Origin: Bradysia coprophila
Taxonomy: Eukaryota; Arthropoda; Insecta; Diptera; Sciaridae
Assembly: GCF_014529535.1 (NCBI RefSeq)
Contig: NW_023503972.1
Coordinates: 2,046,001-2,110,000, forward strand
Length of the DNA: 64,000 nt
Reading direction: 5' to 3'
Shown here: piece by piece, positions 1 to 11,937 of the stretch
How positions within the stretch are numbered: position 1 is the stretch's first letter
Layout of the letters: each line of letters begins with the position of its first letter
Program-made: the position numbers and the translations under genes
Notes under the pieces: model-generated
Seen by the model: only the letters and a program-made list of their open reading frames with translations
The model's database searches: none
Told to the model about the DNA's origin: nothing

Positions 1-370
1 ATTTCTGATTTCTGTCTTGTACACCAAGGAACATAAGGTAAAAAGAAATAAACGATCTAATGTCGGCATCTCCGCCTATTTTGTTCGAATTTGTTTTCGT
101 TGTGCACATTTTTCGGTTAGCATACCTTCAGGCGAATTATTGCTTGCTCGCGAATGAGTGCACGTTATAATGTAGACTATATGTCTGCTGGTATGCACAT
201 ATAAGTTGTATTAGTCTAGTACACATTGACAATTCTGTGGCGAAGTCCAGAAATTCCAGAAATTTTTGGCTTTAAATTTAATTGATTACTCAGACTGTCG
301 ATTTAACATCAAGTCTTCCGATTAGTTATGGAACAATACCTTTAAAGACTCCACCTTTCTCGAATTATTT
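1..370. other. No recognised feature; probable intron of the Irk1-like gene
   Basis: AT-rich sequence with no supported ORF, RNA or repeat. It lies upstream of the first visible channel exon, so it is probably intronic. Confidence 0.4.
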
Positions 371-964
371 TTAGCCCCGTACGAAGTACAAAGGGGCTTA
401 TAGGTTTACGATGCCGTGTGTAATTGATGGAATTCGAAGCAGACGGTAAGGGCAAAGTGTTTGCCTATGTTCATAGATGACGAATCTGCAATAAAAATTT
501 TGTCTGTCCGTCTGTCCGTCTGTCCGTCTGTCGGACTAAGGCCACTACTAGGGCCCTATGTGTTTTTTACATATAACTCGAGCAAATTTCATCCGTTTTT
601 CGTAATTTTTGTTTCATTTGGAAGGTAATCAAAGGCCGAATAGAATGTAGTTGAAAAAAATTTAAATTTGGGTCCTCGGACTGAGGCCGATACTAGGCCC
701 TTCAAAAAAATAAAATTTTAGGGCGATTTGAAATTTTTGTTTCATTTGAAAGGAACGTCGTACGGGGCTTCGTAATTGCGCTATGCGCAATTTGTAAGAT
801 GTACATATTACATAATAATTTTACTTTAACTACATTAACCGGCGCAATAGGCTTACGATCAAAGTAGGGTGACAGACGCACTAGGGTCACGAACGCAATA
901 GATATACGGGTTTGTACGGGGCTCAGTCGCAGCAAACGCTCCGACTGTTCTGATGGCTCGTTTT
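371..964 (+). repeat. Dispersed repeat family A, copy 1 (short form)
   Basis: Starts with AGCCCCGTACGAAGTAC and ends with GACTGTTCTGATGGCTCG. The same two ends occur inverted at 45217-46799 and directly at 55769-57192. It contains a GTCCGTCT microsatellite (about 507-535), and a second GTACGGGGCT motif (about 770) complementary to the 5' end. This copy has only one or two of the roughly 145-bp internal units that are amplified in the other copies. It has no coding capacity and sits in a probable intron of the Irk1-like gene. The transposon class is not recognised. Confidence 0.75.
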
Positions 965-1102
965 TACTAAAAATATTGTAGGAATGCCAATACTACCCAC
1001 CAATCTCTTCCCGGTACCTAAATTCACAATTCCAGTTTGTGAATGTAATGAGGCCCAAAATCAATGGAGTCACCCAAATCGTTTTCGTTTTGCTTGTTTC
1101 AG

Positions 1103-1927
1103 GTAACAAAAGAGGGCGAAGTGCTACCGTTCTACCAACAAGAACTCAGTATTGGTGCCGATGGTGGCCAAGATAGGTGAGTGCTAGCATGCTATGCATA
1201 TAAATTGATAACAAGCAAATGACATTCACATTTTGCTCGCCATTTATTCAGACTAATGTTCATCTGGCCCACAACGATCGTACATAAGATAGATAGACAT
1301 AGTCCATTGTATGCTTTATCGGCGCAGGATATGCTGAAAGAGCGATTCGAAATCGTTGTGATGTTAGGTTTGTGATTTTTTCGCCTTCCGTTTGACTGTT
1401 GTCTGTTGTGCTAAACGGTAGGTTTTCGAAATTCTAGAGGGTGTGGTTGAGTCCACGGGCATGACAACCCAAGCCAGAAGCAGTTACTTACCAACGGAAA
1501 TTTTGTGGGGTCATCGATTCGAGCACGTCGTTACTTTCCGTAAAGAAACCGGTGAATATGAGGTTGACTACACACTCTTCAACAATACCTACGAAGTGGA
1601 CACACCACTGTGCAGTTCGAAACAGCTCGACGAAGTTCGAGCCGAATTTCACTCACCGAACGGCTTAGGTATGGAAACTGGTTCGTTGATCAAATTAACT
1701 AATTAATTCCACCTTTGTCGTACACAGAACGTCTCTGTTCCGCTGGCATACTGCCGCGTGTATCATCAATTGCTTCCTTAGATCCGCCCAGTGACGAATC
1801 GATTGCATCGATGGGCGGCATACATATGCGTTCGAATTCGATTCCGGCTGGCAATGGTGACCGGAAAAAGGCTCCGCGAAGATTGTCCATCAAACAGGAC
1901 CAATTGTCGGTTGACTCGATGTGCTGA
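1103..1927 (+). CDS. Irk1: Inward-rectifier K+ channel, 3' end of gene (Irk1-like)
   Basis: Four coding exons join in frame: 1103-1176, 1252-1367, 1438-1668 and 1728-1927 (stop TGA), giving 206 residues. All introns are GT-AG and 59-75 bp. The product is the cytoplasmic C-terminal half of a Kir channel: [58 protein letters not shown] and [15 protein letters not shown] are family landmarks of the beta-sheet gating domain that binds PIP2 and regulators. A Ser/Arg-rich tail follows, ending DSMC. The membrane helices and GYG filter are not in the window, so the 5' part must lie upstream. A second Kir gene lies downstream on the same strand. Family membership is firm; assignment to Irk1 rather than another insect Kir rests on resemblance. 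Confidence 0.93.
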
Positions 1928-2386
1928 CATTCGGATTGCTTTTGTATTATTCGTTTGTAATATGTTCTTTTAGATGAAAGTGATTGTACCTAAAACATAA
2001 TATTGCATCCAACAACAACATTATTATATCTCCAGTTCCAGTTCAATTGTCAAAAATTCGTTTTATTTTTCCATTAATTTTAGTCGATGTGTGTGTGTCT
2101 TACAGTGAAACATAAAAAAAACTGATTGAGTTGACCGTAATGGAAACTCCTAAAATACAAAGCCACTGAAAAAAGCGCGTTTGAGTTTTTATTTCACATT
2201 CTTTACGGCTAATCGCAACCAATGTGGCACCTTACAATCTGGAAGGTTCATTAACACAAGCTTTTTGGACTGTGTTCGAATTTTGGAAATTCTATAATAA
2301 CTGTAAAGTCTCTCAGCTATAAAGTTTGTCCGAATTTGGGCATGCCAACACTTCCATTTGGTGGCATTAAACGAATTTGTTATATA
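1928..2386 (+). other. 3' flank of the Irk1-like gene
   Basis: Probable 3' untranslated and downstream sequence. I see no clear AATAAA signal and no further ORF before the foldback insertion. Confidence 0.4.
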
Positions 2387-2394
2387 GGAAAATT
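2387..2394. repeat. Target-site duplication (left) of the foldback element
   Basis: GGAAAATT here is repeated exactly at 6547-6554, directly outside the two inverted ends. Confidence 0.8.
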
Positions 2395-5300
2395 ACATGT
2401 CCGAAGATAGTCCAAGTCCAAAATTTAGAACCCGCCTCCTGTATGATAATGAACCCGCCTCTTTTCAATTGAAGTTCATACCTTCAACGGTAAAGGCGTG
2501 TCTAACCAAAGTTAAATAAGCGTGTCTTTAAAATAGGCAGTACTCGACTCTTAAGTCTGGACAGTCCAACTTTTTTCTACGACTCTTAATTCTGGGCAGT
2601 CCAACTTTTTTCTACGACTCTTAATTCTGGACAGTCCAACTTTTTTCTACGACTCTTAATTCTGGACAGTCCAACTTTTTTCTACGACTCTTAATTCTGG
2701 ACTGTCCAACTTTTTCCTTCGACTCTTAATTCTGGACAGTCCAACTTTTTTCTACGACTCTTAATTCTGGACAGTCCAACTTTTTTCTACGACTCTTAAT
2801 TCTGGACAGTCCAATTTATTTCGTACGAATCAATTCTGGACTGTCCAACTTTTTTCTACGACTCTTAATTCTGGACAGTCCAATTTATTTCTACGACTCT
2901 TAATTCTGGACTGTCCAACTTTTTTCTACGACTCTTAATTCTGGACAGTCCAACTTTTTTCTACGACTCTTAATTCTGGACAGTCCAATTTATTTCTACG
3001 ACTCTTAATTCTGGACAGTCCAATTTATTTCGTACGAATCAATTCTGGACTGTCCAACTTTTTTCTACGACTCTTAATTCTGGACAGTCCAATTTATTTC
3101 TACGACTCTTAATTCTGGACAGTCCAACTTTTTTCTACGACTCTTAATTCTGGACAGTCCAACTTTTTTCTACGACTCTTAATTCTGGACAGTCCAACTT
3201 TTTTCTACGACTCTTAATTCTGGACAGTCCAACTTTTTTCTACGACTCTTAATTCTGGACTGTCCAACTTTTTCCTTCGACTCTTAATTCTGGACAGTCC
3301 AACTTTTTTCTACGACTCTTAATTCTGGACAGTCCAACTTTTTTCTACGACTCTTAATTCTGGACAGTCCAATTTATTTCGTACGAATCAATTCTGGACT
3401 GTCCAACTTTTTTCTACGACTCTTAATTCTGGACAGTCCAATTTATTTCTACGACTCTTAATTCTGGACTGTCCAACTTTTTTCTACGACTCTTAATTCT
3501 GGACAGTCCAACTTTTTTCTACGACTCTTAATTCTGGACAGTCCAATTTATTTCTACGACTCTTAATTCTGGACAGTCCAATTTATTTCGTACGAATCAA
3601 TTCTGGACTGTCCAACTTTTTTCTACGACTCTTAATTCTGGACAGTCCAACTTTTTTCTACGACTCTTAATTCTGGACAGTCCAACTTTTTTCTACGACT
3701 CTTAATTCTGGACTGTCCAACTTTTTCCTTCGACTCTTAATTCTGGACAGTCCAACTTTTTTCTACGACTCTTAATTCTGGACAGTCCAACTTTTTTCTA
3801 CGACTCTTAATTCTGGACAGTCCAACTTTATTTCGTACGAATCAATTCTGGACTGTCCAACTTTTTTCTACGACTCTTAATTCTGGACAGTCCAATTTAT
3901 TTCTACGACTCTTAATTCTGGACAGTCCAACTTTTTTCTACGACTCTTAATTCTGGACAGTCCAATTTATTTCGTACGAATCAATTCTGGACTGTCCAAC
4001 TTTTTTCTACGACTCTTAATTCTGGACAGTCCAATTTATTTCTACGACTCTTAATTCTGGACTGTCCAACTTTTTTCTACGACTCTTAATTCTGGGCAGT
4101 CCAACTTTTTCCTTCGACTCTTAATTCTGGACAGTCCAACTTTTTTCTACGACTCTTAATTCTGGACAGTCCAACTTTTTTCTACGACTCTTAATTCTGG
4201 ACAGTCCAACTTTATTTCGTACGAATCAATTCTGGACTGTCCAACTTTTTTCTACGACTCTTAATTCTGGACAGTCCAATTTATTTCTACGACTCTTAAT
4301 TCTGGACAGTCCAACTTTTTTCTACGACTCTTAATTCTGGACAGTCCAACTTTTTTCTACGACTCTTAATTCTGGACAGTCCAACTTTTTTCTACGACTC
4401 TTAATTCTGGACAGTCCAACTTTTTTCTACGACTCTTAATTCTGGACTGTCCAACTTTTTCCTTCGACTCTTAATTCTGGACAGTCCAACTTTTTTCTAC
4501 GACTCTTAATTCTGGACAGTCCAACTTTTTTCTACGACTCTTAATTCTGGACAGTCCAATTTATTTCGTACGAATCAATTCTGGACTGTCCAACTTTTTT
4601 CTACGACTCTTAATTCTGGACAGTCCAATTTATTTCTACGACTCTTAATTCTGGACTGTCCAACTTTTTTCTACGACTCTTAATTCTGGACAGTCCAACT
4701 TTTTTCTACGACTCTTAATTCTGGACAGTCCAATTTATTTCTACGACTCTTAATTCTGGACAGTCCAATTTATTTCGTACGAATCAATTCTGGACTGTCC
4801 AACTTTTTTCTACGACTCTTAATTCTGGACAGTCCAACTTTTTTCTACGACTCTTAATTCTGGACAGTCCAACTTTTTTCTACGACTCTTAATTCTGGAC
4901 TGTCCAACTTTTTCCTTCGACTCTTAATTCTGGACAGTCCAACTTTTTTCTACGACTCTTAATTCTGGACAGTCCAACTTTTTTCTACGACTCTTAATTC
5001 TGGACAGTCCAATTTATTTCGTACGAATCAATTCTGGACTGTCCAACTTTTTTCTACGACTCTTAATTCTGGACAGTCCAATTTATTTCTACGACTCTTA
5101 ATTCTGGACTGTCCAACTTTTTTCTACGACTCTTAATTCTGGACAGTCCAACTTTTTTCTACGACTCTTAATTCTGGACAGTCCAATTTATTTCTACGAC
5201 TCTTAATTCTGGACTATCCAACTTTTTCCTTCGACTCTTAATTCTGGACAGTCCAACTTTTTTCTACGACTCTTAATTCTGGACAGTCCAACTTTTTTCT

Positions 5301-6546
5301 ACGACTCTTAATTCTGGACAGTCCAACTTTTTTCTACGACTCTTAATTCTGGACAGTCCAACTTTTTTCTACGACTCTTAATTCTGGACAGTCCAATTTA
5401 TTTCTACGACTCTTCATTCTGGACTGTCCAACTTTTTCCTTCGACTCTTCTGGACTTCGTCTTCTGGACTGTCCAGAATTAAGAGTCGTCGAAAAAAGTT
5501 GGACTGTCCAGAATTAAGAGTCGTAGAAAAAAGTTGGACTGTCCAGAATTAAGAGTCGTAGAAAAAAGTTGGACTGTCCAGAATTAAGAGTCGTAGAAAA
5601 AAGTTGGACTGTCCAGAATTAAGAGTCGAAGGAAAAAGTTGGATAGTCCAGAATTAAGAGTTGTAGAAAAAAGTTGGACAGTCCAGAATTAAGAGTCGTA
5701 GAAAAAAGTTGGACTATCCAGAATTAAGAGTCGTAGAAAAAAGTTGGACTGTCCAGAATTAAGAGTCGTAGAAAAAAGTTGGACTGTCCAGAATTAAGTG
5801 TCGAAGGAAAAAGTTGAACAGTCCAGAATTAAGAGTCGTAGAAAAAAGTTGGACTGTCCAGAATTAAGAGTCGTAGAAAAAAGTTGGACTGTCCAGAATT
5901 AAGAGTCGTAGAAAAAAGTTGGACTGTCCAGAATTAAGAGTCGTAGAAAAAAGTTGGACTGTCCAGAATTAAGAGTCGTAGAAAAAAGTTGGACAGTCCA
6001 GAATTAAGAGTCGTAGAAAAAAGTTGGACCGTCCAGAATTAAGAGTCGTAGAAAAAAGTTGGACTGTCCAGAATTAAGAGTCGAAGGAAAAAGTTGGACT
6101 GTAAAGAATTAAGAGTCGTAGAAAAAAGTTGGACTGTCCAGAATTAAGTGTCGTAGAAAAAAGTTGGACAGTCCAGAATTGATTCGTACGAAATAAATTG
6201 GACTGTCCAGAATTAAGAGTCGTAGAAAAAAGTTGGACTGTCCAGAATTGATTCGTACGAAATAAATTGGACTGTCCAGAATTAAGAGTCGTAGAAAAAA
6301 GTTGGACTGTCCAGAATTAAGAGTCGAAGGAAAAAGTTGGACAGTCCTGAATTAAGAGTCGTAGAAAAAAGTTAGACTGTCCAGAATTAAGAGTCGAGTA
6401 CTGCCTATTTTAAAGACACCCCCATTTAACTTTGGTTAGACACGCCTTTACCGTTGAAGGTATGAACTTCAATTGAAAAGAGGCGGGTTCATTATCATAC
6501 AGGAGGCGGGTTCTAAATTTTGGACTTGGACTAAGTTCGGAGATAT
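2395..6546. mobile_element. Foldback (FB-like) element of 35-bp satellite repeats
   Basis: The outer ends are inverted repeats of about 150 bp (2395-2545 and about 6390-6546): left ACATGTCCGAAGATAGTCC pairs with right GGACTAAGTTCGGAGATAT. Between them are tandem copies of a 35-bp unit with core GACTCTTAATTCTGGACAG. About 80 units lie in the left arm (about 2545-5445) and about 26 inverted units in the right arm (about 5470-6400). Variant units (with CCTTCGACTC, or TTTCGTACGAATC) recur at spacings near 210, 350, 450 and 560 bp, which points to amplification in blocks. Each unit carries the small palindrome GGAC(A/T)GTCC. An 8-bp direct repeat flanks the whole. No ORF was found, so it would be non-autonomous. 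Drosophila FB elements have the same architecture, but I have no homology evidence. Confidence 0.9.
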
Positions 6547-6554
6547 GGAAAATT
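6547..6554. repeat. Target-site duplication (right) of the foldback element
   Basis: GGAAAATT, identical to 2387-2394. Confidence 0.8.
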
Positions 6555-6569
6555 TGACGGTAGGGTGAC

Positions 6570-7989
6570 TGTTGAGTTATGCAGCTTTCCGTGTATAATG
6601 AAACAGCGAGACTTGGTAGACAAGACGATAAAAGTATTTATTGACAAGCGTATTCGATGAGTTTCTATACAAGAGTCTTGTATTACAAGACTGATATGTC
6701 GATCCGACTTTACTTATTGACTTTACCATTTACGTTAACAGATTATTGTGATGTTGATAAAACACAAATCTCAACACCCACCCTTCTTATCAACCATCAC
6801 ACAAAACAAAAACCACATTGACAAATCAAATTATTTAACAGCCACCTTATTTGTCAATCATCGTTAATGAAAAATGAAAAACAATAAAATTTAATGTAAA
6901 AAACTTGTCGGTCACTTGAATGCATCACTGGATGAGCCTTTTCGCAATTGATTCTTTCATTTCGGTCAACAAACCACTTAGAATCCCTCTCAATCCAAAC
7001 CTGAACAATTCCATGATGCAAAGCTGTCGACCCTTTCGAGATGCCGATGACCACGACCACGCACTATTTTTCGTCCAAAACAACAAATCAAGCGATGTAT
7101 TTGTCTCACGAATGAAATAGTCTCCACGCTTTATGAAAATGTAGTCCACACTTTTCTCCTCGTCGACCCAAAAGACTCGAATCCTGATTTTCGACGATCT
7201 TTCACGCTTTACAAAAAAACATCGATGACCTTTTGCACTGTTCCAACAAACGTTGTCATCACCTTCCAGAAAATTCCATTTTGCGCCAAAAAAAAATTGG
7301 ATCCTTTGTTCTGGAACACACAACGGCCTCGATCGATGAATTAGGCCAAAATGTTTGTACAGAATTTCTTTAATGATCGAAACCAATGATTTCAGTTATG
7401 TTGACGCCCCAAATAACAAAACGATTCAATGATTCCAGTTATTTTCACGTTACACCAAATAACCAAACGATTCCGCAATGCTTCGCCGAAAAAAAAAACG
7501 TTCGACTCCACCAAATTCACACTGCTATTCCACTCAATAGTCCTGATTCCGAATCTGTAACTTGAGTTCTCGATTGTTCTTAGTGACGCTAACAATAGCC
7601 TTAAGTCTCGTACCGCTTTTCAAATTTCTTTTGAACTACACGAAGTAGTACCGCTACGTCATCCAAAATGTTCGATTTTTGTCAGCAAAGAAATATTTCA
7701 CACGCAATTTTAATGCACCAATCTTCGATATTTCAGTATAACTGTGACTGGGCCCATAACCTGTTGAGTTATGCAGCTTTCCGTGTATAATGAAACGGCG
7801 AGACTTGGTAGACATGACGACAAAAGTATTTATTGACAAGCGTATTCGATGAGTTTACAAGACAAGACTGATATAGTCGATCCGACGATCGAACATATCC
7901 TAATCAACAAAGACCCTTACATGTGCTCATTGACTTTACCTATTACGTTAACAGAGTATTGTGATGTTGATAAAACACAAATCTCAACA
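6570..7989 (-). mobile_element. Internally deleted Ty1/copia-type LTR retrotransposon
   Basis: Two direct repeats, 6570-6776 and 7762-7989, both start TGTTGAG and end CTCAACA, as LTRs do. Read on the minus strand, the sequence just after the upstream LTR (7744-7761) is GGTTATGGGCCCAGTCAC. This is the primer-binding site type used by Drosophila copia, which primes on a fragment of initiator methionine tRNA. Just before the downstream LTR is a purine-rich tract, AAGAAGGGTGGG (about 6777-6788). Flanking 5-mers GTGAC (6565-6569) and GCGAC (7990-7994) look like a target duplication with one change. The interior is only 985 bp, so protease, integrase and reverse transcriptase are missing. The copies differ by indels, so it is not recent. 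Confidence 0.85.
6925..7386 (-). pseudogene. Internal ORF remnant of the copia-type element
   Basis: An open frame of 153 codons in the element's own orientation, with other broken frames beside it (6854-7060, 7392-7595). No zinc knuckle, protease or integrase motif is visible. It could be a decayed gag-region remnant or unrelated DNA picked up after deletion. I do not recognise the protein. Confidence 0.3.
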
Positions 7990-7994
7990 GCGAC

Positions 7995-8699
7995 AAACCG
8001 AACTTGACCCGAAATTGTCTGAACGTGATTTCTATTTTTTTTAGTCTCACCTGAAATTCCTCGAAGCCTGGCAGAATCTAGACATCGAGCTACCACGTAA
8101 CCACTGGTTTCTTTTAATATTACATAGAATTTGGGGGATTGAGAAGAAACTCTATAATTCGGGCGCCCGCTCATGCTCTACTTATTTATTCTGTCTTTTC
8201 GACGTACGGAATATCATTGACAAGTTCAACCTACAATAGACAAATCAGACGAGATCCGAGATTAGCCTCCCAGGTTTGACCTTCAACTCGATCAGATCAG
8301 GTTTCTGGTCAACTCAGGTATCAGATTGAGACAAAATATAAGAAGACTGATTTGAATGGTAAGTGATTGTTTAATGTAAGTATCCGATAAGGTGTAAAAT
8401 TAACATTTAATCGGATTGTGGAGACCTAAGCTAGGCGAAAGATCTAAATTAGTTTTGATACGTAGTTGGCGTCATGGTAGTGAACGGATCAAAGGTTTAT
8501 TCTCGACGATTGATTTATTACCGAACTTTTTTTATAAACTAGTTTTGCATGATCTGAATTGGACATCGACGATAATGACAAACATAAACGAGGAGCTCCA
8601 CATAGCGTTCTTTAAAAAAGTAAAATGAAAGTTCAAGCAAATGAAATAAAAGATTTCGTATCAAACAAAAATAGTTTAAACAAAAGAAGTAATAGAATT
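7995..8699. other. No recognised feature
   Basis: Unique-looking AT-rich sequence. Short open frames have no coding signature. Confidence 0.3.
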
Positions 8700-8702
8700 A
8701 AG

Positions 8703-8845
8703 GTGTTTACGTGTTACGGCATGTTTCATTTTCATTTACATTGCCTAATCACGTAAAGCATTGTACTTACGAGGTTCCAAGTTGTGTATTTGACAAGTGG
8801 GGTGTTACACTTATCAAATACACAACTTGGAACCTCGGAAGTAAT
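8703..8845. repeat. Hairpin element family B, copy 1
   Basis: The segment from ACGTGTTACGGCATG to CGGAAGTAATATACTA recurs at 42998-43113. It contains a near-perfect hairpin at 8770-8837: CGAGGTTCCAAGTTGTGTA pairs with TACACAACTTGGAACCTCG. Copy 2 has a shorter stem and loop. Confidence 0.75.
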
Positions 8846-10131
8846 ATACTAATAAAGCTGCTTCTAGAAAGTTGTAATAATTGAGTGGTTAGCTTTTGAA
8901 AGAGTCTAAGACAGCTAATCTATTGGACAAAATAAACTTTTTAGTGATAATTGCTTCAAAAAACTTCCGAGTCACAAGAATGTGCTGCATGACATGAAAT
9001 GCTGCAAGGTGTTGCTAACAACTAAAATCGGAATATAGGGCGAGATTAGATATTTATGAGTAACTTATTTAAATTGTAATTTCATTGACTATTTATACAA
9101 CTCTTTTTTCATAAAAAGTATAGCGGGCCACTGACGCAAAGAAGAAATTTCTTAAATCTATCTAAAGATTGCAATCAACCACTTAAACAAATCAAAATAA
9201 ATTCTCAAACAAACCCATCTACGAGTTAAGAGTAAAAGAAATTCTATCTGAATCGTCCACGTTGCCATCATAATCCCATTGAATTGAATTAAATTCGTAT
9301 TCTCTAACCGAAAAGAAAACGGTAGCAAATTGGCATGACACACTAATTGTTAATTAAGCTCGCAAAAAATAACCGCGCGAGATTTATTTTCCAAATTAAT
9401 GGCCATTTCCATTTGCCATTCATCATCAAGAACGTCAATTAATTTGAAAAATATTTGTGATAAAACAATAACGGCCACTTATCGCTTGATGCTAATCCAT
9501 AAAATGCAAAACAAACCTAATTTTCTGTTTTACCTAGACCTTGAATGATTTCAATCTACATCCTACATCCGCAACTGCGTTTATTGTCACATATTAAACG
9601 TGTACCGTACACAAACTGCTCTATCTCTGATGGTCGAATTGAACAGTGTACACTACACACTACACACACGGTTAGATGTAAATTGTTAATGAACTTGTAT
9701 ACCTATCAAGTGAATTTGATCTATTTTTTCGTATGGATGCTAGATGTACATAGATACCATTGCTAAGGTAATAAAACAAGTCACTTCTCGCACATATTAT
9801 ATCATCCAAACATGTGTCGTTGATGTTTCAACTTGTGTTTATTGAAGCTTAATGATGTGCTAATTTTTTATAGTCCAATTCGAGTTGGCTTTAACATTTT
9901 GCATGCTACAATTTTGATGCTGTTGATACCACCGAAATAGCATTAAGCCTTGATTCAAATCAATATCAATAGTTTCTTGAAATTCTAGTCACAGTTTGAC
10001 CAGTTACACAATCGTCTGTATCTCTCCGTCTTTTGAATAATGAAAGGCAGACCGATGCACTTGGTCCAAGTTGTGAAACTGATCAAAGTTGTGAATGTTG
10101 ACCCCACAAAATCTTTTTTTTTATTTGATTG
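8846..10131. other. No recognised feature
   Basis: AT-rich intergenic DNA with no gene or strong repeat found. Confidence 0.3.
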
Positions 10132-10230
10132 TACTACCTGCTCATCATGATCCATTATATGTAGACTATTTTTGGTTTATTTTCGTCAACTTCCTATGAG
10201 GAAATGAACTTTCTCATGGGACAGGTAGTA
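10132..10230. repeat. MITE-like hairpin family C, copy 1
   Basis: TACTACCTG at the left pairs with CAGGTAGTA at the right. Related copies with fuller ends (CTACCTGCCCCATGCGAAAG) are at 39049-39156, 11472-11600 and 63064-63204. In all four, AACCAGAATA or GCCAGAATA follows the right end. Confidence 0.65.
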
Positions 10231-10342
10231 AACCAGAATATATTGAATGCTGCTACGCGCTTCGTTACTTCAACTACAACTTTGTGATACTCGTAAGCTC
10301 GCTCATGTGTTTTTCAGCAACTTGATTCAGCAACTGTTTCTC

Positions 10343-10378
10343 GACAAGTATCGCCTTCGGCTCGGATATACTTGTCAA
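10343..10378. repeat. Short hairpin with GC-rich apex
   Basis: GACAAGTAT pairs with ATACTTGTC around an apex CGCCTTCGGCTCGG. A related apex (CGCCTTTGGCTCGG) is near 63290, downstream of family C copy 4, so the two loci share sequence beyond the hairpin proper. Confidence 0.5.
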
Positions 10379-10449
10379 AAAGATAGTTACCGAAGTTATC
10401 CAACGTTACGTCATTCTGCCGAATTTTGTTGTTTCATAGCTTTGTTCTG

Positions 10450-11471
10450 AGCAGATGCAGGTAAAATACCTTACGCATCTGTGGTATACGCCTCGTGTTC
10501 GTCTCGAGATTTAAGCTTCACACTCTTTATGTCAGTTATGTCATCGTATCTGAACGCGTGTGATGCTTGCTAAGACGGTATGTCTATAAAATCTAGGTGT
10601 TTCAATGATGTGACTGTTCTCAGGACTTGCTCTAATTTAAGCCACTTAAGGTAACAACGTGTCATTATTGCAATTTACAGTCAATTTCAATTCATACAAA
10701 GAAATGTTCCAATGAAAAAGAAATATTGAAACAGATGCGGTGTAGCACGTATTTTATACACATATTGCAAGTAGGTTAGGCTATATTGAAATGATTATTG
10801 AATCCTATCAAAGCTGTTATGCAACACCCCAATTATATATCCGCGGTATATCAACGAGCTATTTGTAGTATTTGAACAGCCGAAGCAGCTTGAATTTATT
10901 TTGTGTTGTAGGTATAATCAAGCTTCAAAGTCTGCGATAATGTGTTTTCTTCTCAAACTCTATTTTTATAAGTTTCGTCTTGAATTAGCTGCTTGTTTGC
11001 AGAAACAGATATTTTTAGGAAAGTAATTTTTAGCTCAAAACTATGAAACAACCTCTGCCTCTTCGAAGAGGAATTCAGGGCTATCAGGTCTGAGATAGTT
11101 TCGGGTTTCTTTGACGATGTGGGGTGGAAACGTTCTGACATGAAAGGTGAATGTTAAAGATGCTTCTGCACCGCGTTTTATTTGGTTCCTGTGCAGATAC
11201 GCCAGAAATATTATTGTTCTCGTACTAAAATTCACGCCACCGTAAGTGCGGTCGAAATTCAAACTCTTTCTCACGCAAGTCTTTCTAACGCAGCGTCATT
11301 TTCATATTCATTCACCGACTCGTGAATAATGAGAGAATCTGTAAAACTAGTTCTAGCAGGCAAACATTTTTATCGTCGACAATCCAACAACGCAAAAAAA
11401 GCATTTCAAAGATGAATAAATGCCACGAAAATATACAATTAAATTAAAATAAACAGAGCAGCGACTTTTTT
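10450..11471. other. No recognised feature
   Basis: AT-rich intergenic DNA. Open frames on the minus strand (10953-11274) look incidental. Confidence 0.3.
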
Positions 11472-11600
11472 TATTACCTGCTTCATGCGAAAGTTGACCA
11501 TTACATCACAGTTAGCCCCTTACCAAAATGATCCATTACATGAAGAATATTTTCGGTCAACCTTTCGTTATATTCAACTTTCGCAATAAACCAGAATACA
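11472..11600. repeat. MITE-like hairpin family C, copy 2
   Basis: ATTACCTGCTTCATGCGAAAG and an inner CAACTTTCG in the opposite arm; the right end runs into AAACCAGAATACATTGGATG. See copy 1. Confidence 0.6.
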
Positions 11601-11937
11601 TTGGATGTAATTCAGAAAATCGGAAACAACTTTTTTAATACTGACTAAGGCTCGGAACAGATCAGGTCAACCTGAAATCAGAAGCTCGATTATCTGAATG
11701 TGGATATAAACGAACCTGAATTGAAAATTGTTACATCATCTGAACTTACCTGATATCTGAAAATCAGTAAAACTTCAGGTAGATCAGTTCAGATTTCATG
11801 AATATCTGGGATTTTTTCTGACCTAATTTATCTGAATTTTAACGACTTTCTGTCCCAAATATTCTGCTGACGTCTCTACTATTTACTTTTATTAGCGCAT
11901 TATTTCCTTATCATGGGCGCGCGTTAGCATAGCGCCC

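Noticed and set aside
2530..6400. Possible CRISPR array (35-bp regular repeats)
   Set aside because: The units are contiguous with no unique spacers and invert midway; this is a eukaryotic satellite/foldback.
6854..7060. Ankyrin-like words (GSTALHHG) in a minus-strand frame
   Set aside because: One partial match only, in a decayed copia interior, with no repeated ankyrin units.
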